A DNA stretch of 5,442 nt from JBBAEA01 sp041656175 (GTDB taxonomy: Bacteria > Myxococcota_A > Bradymonadia > UBA4248): positions 1 through 5,442 of the forward strand of contig JBBAEA010000187.1 of assembly GCA_041656175.1 (NCBI GenBank), in the 5' to 3' direction. The notes under the pieces were generated by a model that had not been told where the DNA came from, searched no databases, and saw only the letters and a list, made by a program, of their open reading frames with translations. Shown one piece after another: positions 5,390-5,442 of the stretch; the stretch's first letter is position 1, and each line of letters starts with the position of its first letter. The position numbers were made by a program, and so were the translations under genes.

Positions 5390-5442
5390 AAAGGAGGTGA
5401 TCCAACCGCAGGTTCCCCTACGGTTACCTTGTTACGACTTCA
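5390..5442 (-). rRNA. 16S ribosomal RNA, 3' end (partial)
   Basis: The plus strand from about 5390 reads AAAGGAGGTGATCCAACC and continues as the reverse complement of the conserved end of bacterial 16S rRNA (AAGTCGTAACAAGGTAACC, then GGTTGGATCACCTCCTTT). It includes the anti-Shine-Dalgarno CCTCC (5393-5397) and the universal helix 45 region. The gene is read leftward and runs off the right edge. The mature 3' end lies near 5390, inferred from the conserved CCTCC tail. Leftward there is no ITS, tRNA-Ile/Ala or 23S start, only about 100 bases and a terminator. Confidence 0.96.

Noticed and set aside
1..5442. CRISPR array or transposon ends
   Set aside because: No regularly spaced repeats, transposase gene or flanking terminal repeats are visible.

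Overview
The window is bacterial chromosomal DNA. The left 4.7 kb holds the end of a protein-coding operon. The right 0.7 kb is a stable-RNA neighbourhood, with a serine tRNA facing the 3' end of a 16S rRNA gene. The taxon cannot be fixed. The tRNA gene does not encode CCA, which argues against enteric gammaproteobacteria. The 16S gene is closed by a terminator instead of running into an ITS and 23S, which suggests a lineage with unlinked rRNA genes. Base composition is moderate in the coding part.

Layout. Bases 2-244 (+) are the last 80 codons of a gene that enters from the left. Its TGA shares a base with the ATG of a very large gene at 244-4704 (+). That gene encodes a 1486-residue SMC/MukB/Rad50-like ATPase: N-terminal head with Walker A, long coiled coil, central globular hinge-like domain, second coiled coil, then a C-terminal head with an FSGGEQ signature. 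Its Walker B reads LVLDNP, with Asn where the catalytic Glu usually sits. The two genes are translationally coupled and probably make partners of one complex. A defence or genome-maintenance role, like Wadjet JetABCD, MksBEF or Lamassu, is inference; I do not recognise this as a named system.

The 3' junction of the ATPase gene (GAGGAGGAT-TAG-TG) copies the layout of the upstream junction (CAGGAAGAC-TGA-TG), with a strong Shine-Dalgarno followed by GTG codons. The reading frames there stop after 7 or 11 codons. A downstream operon member may have been lost.

Bases 4705-5093 are non-coding. First comes a GC-rich cluster of palindromes, including a perfect 15-bp stem with a 3-nt loop. An AT-rich stretch follows with two more inverted repeats just ahead of the tRNA. 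Then come tRNA-Ser(UGA) at 5094-5178 (+), its terminator at 5199-5233, a small hairpin at 5236-5250, a bidirectional terminator at 5258-5292, and the 16S rRNA 3' end at 5390-5442 (-).
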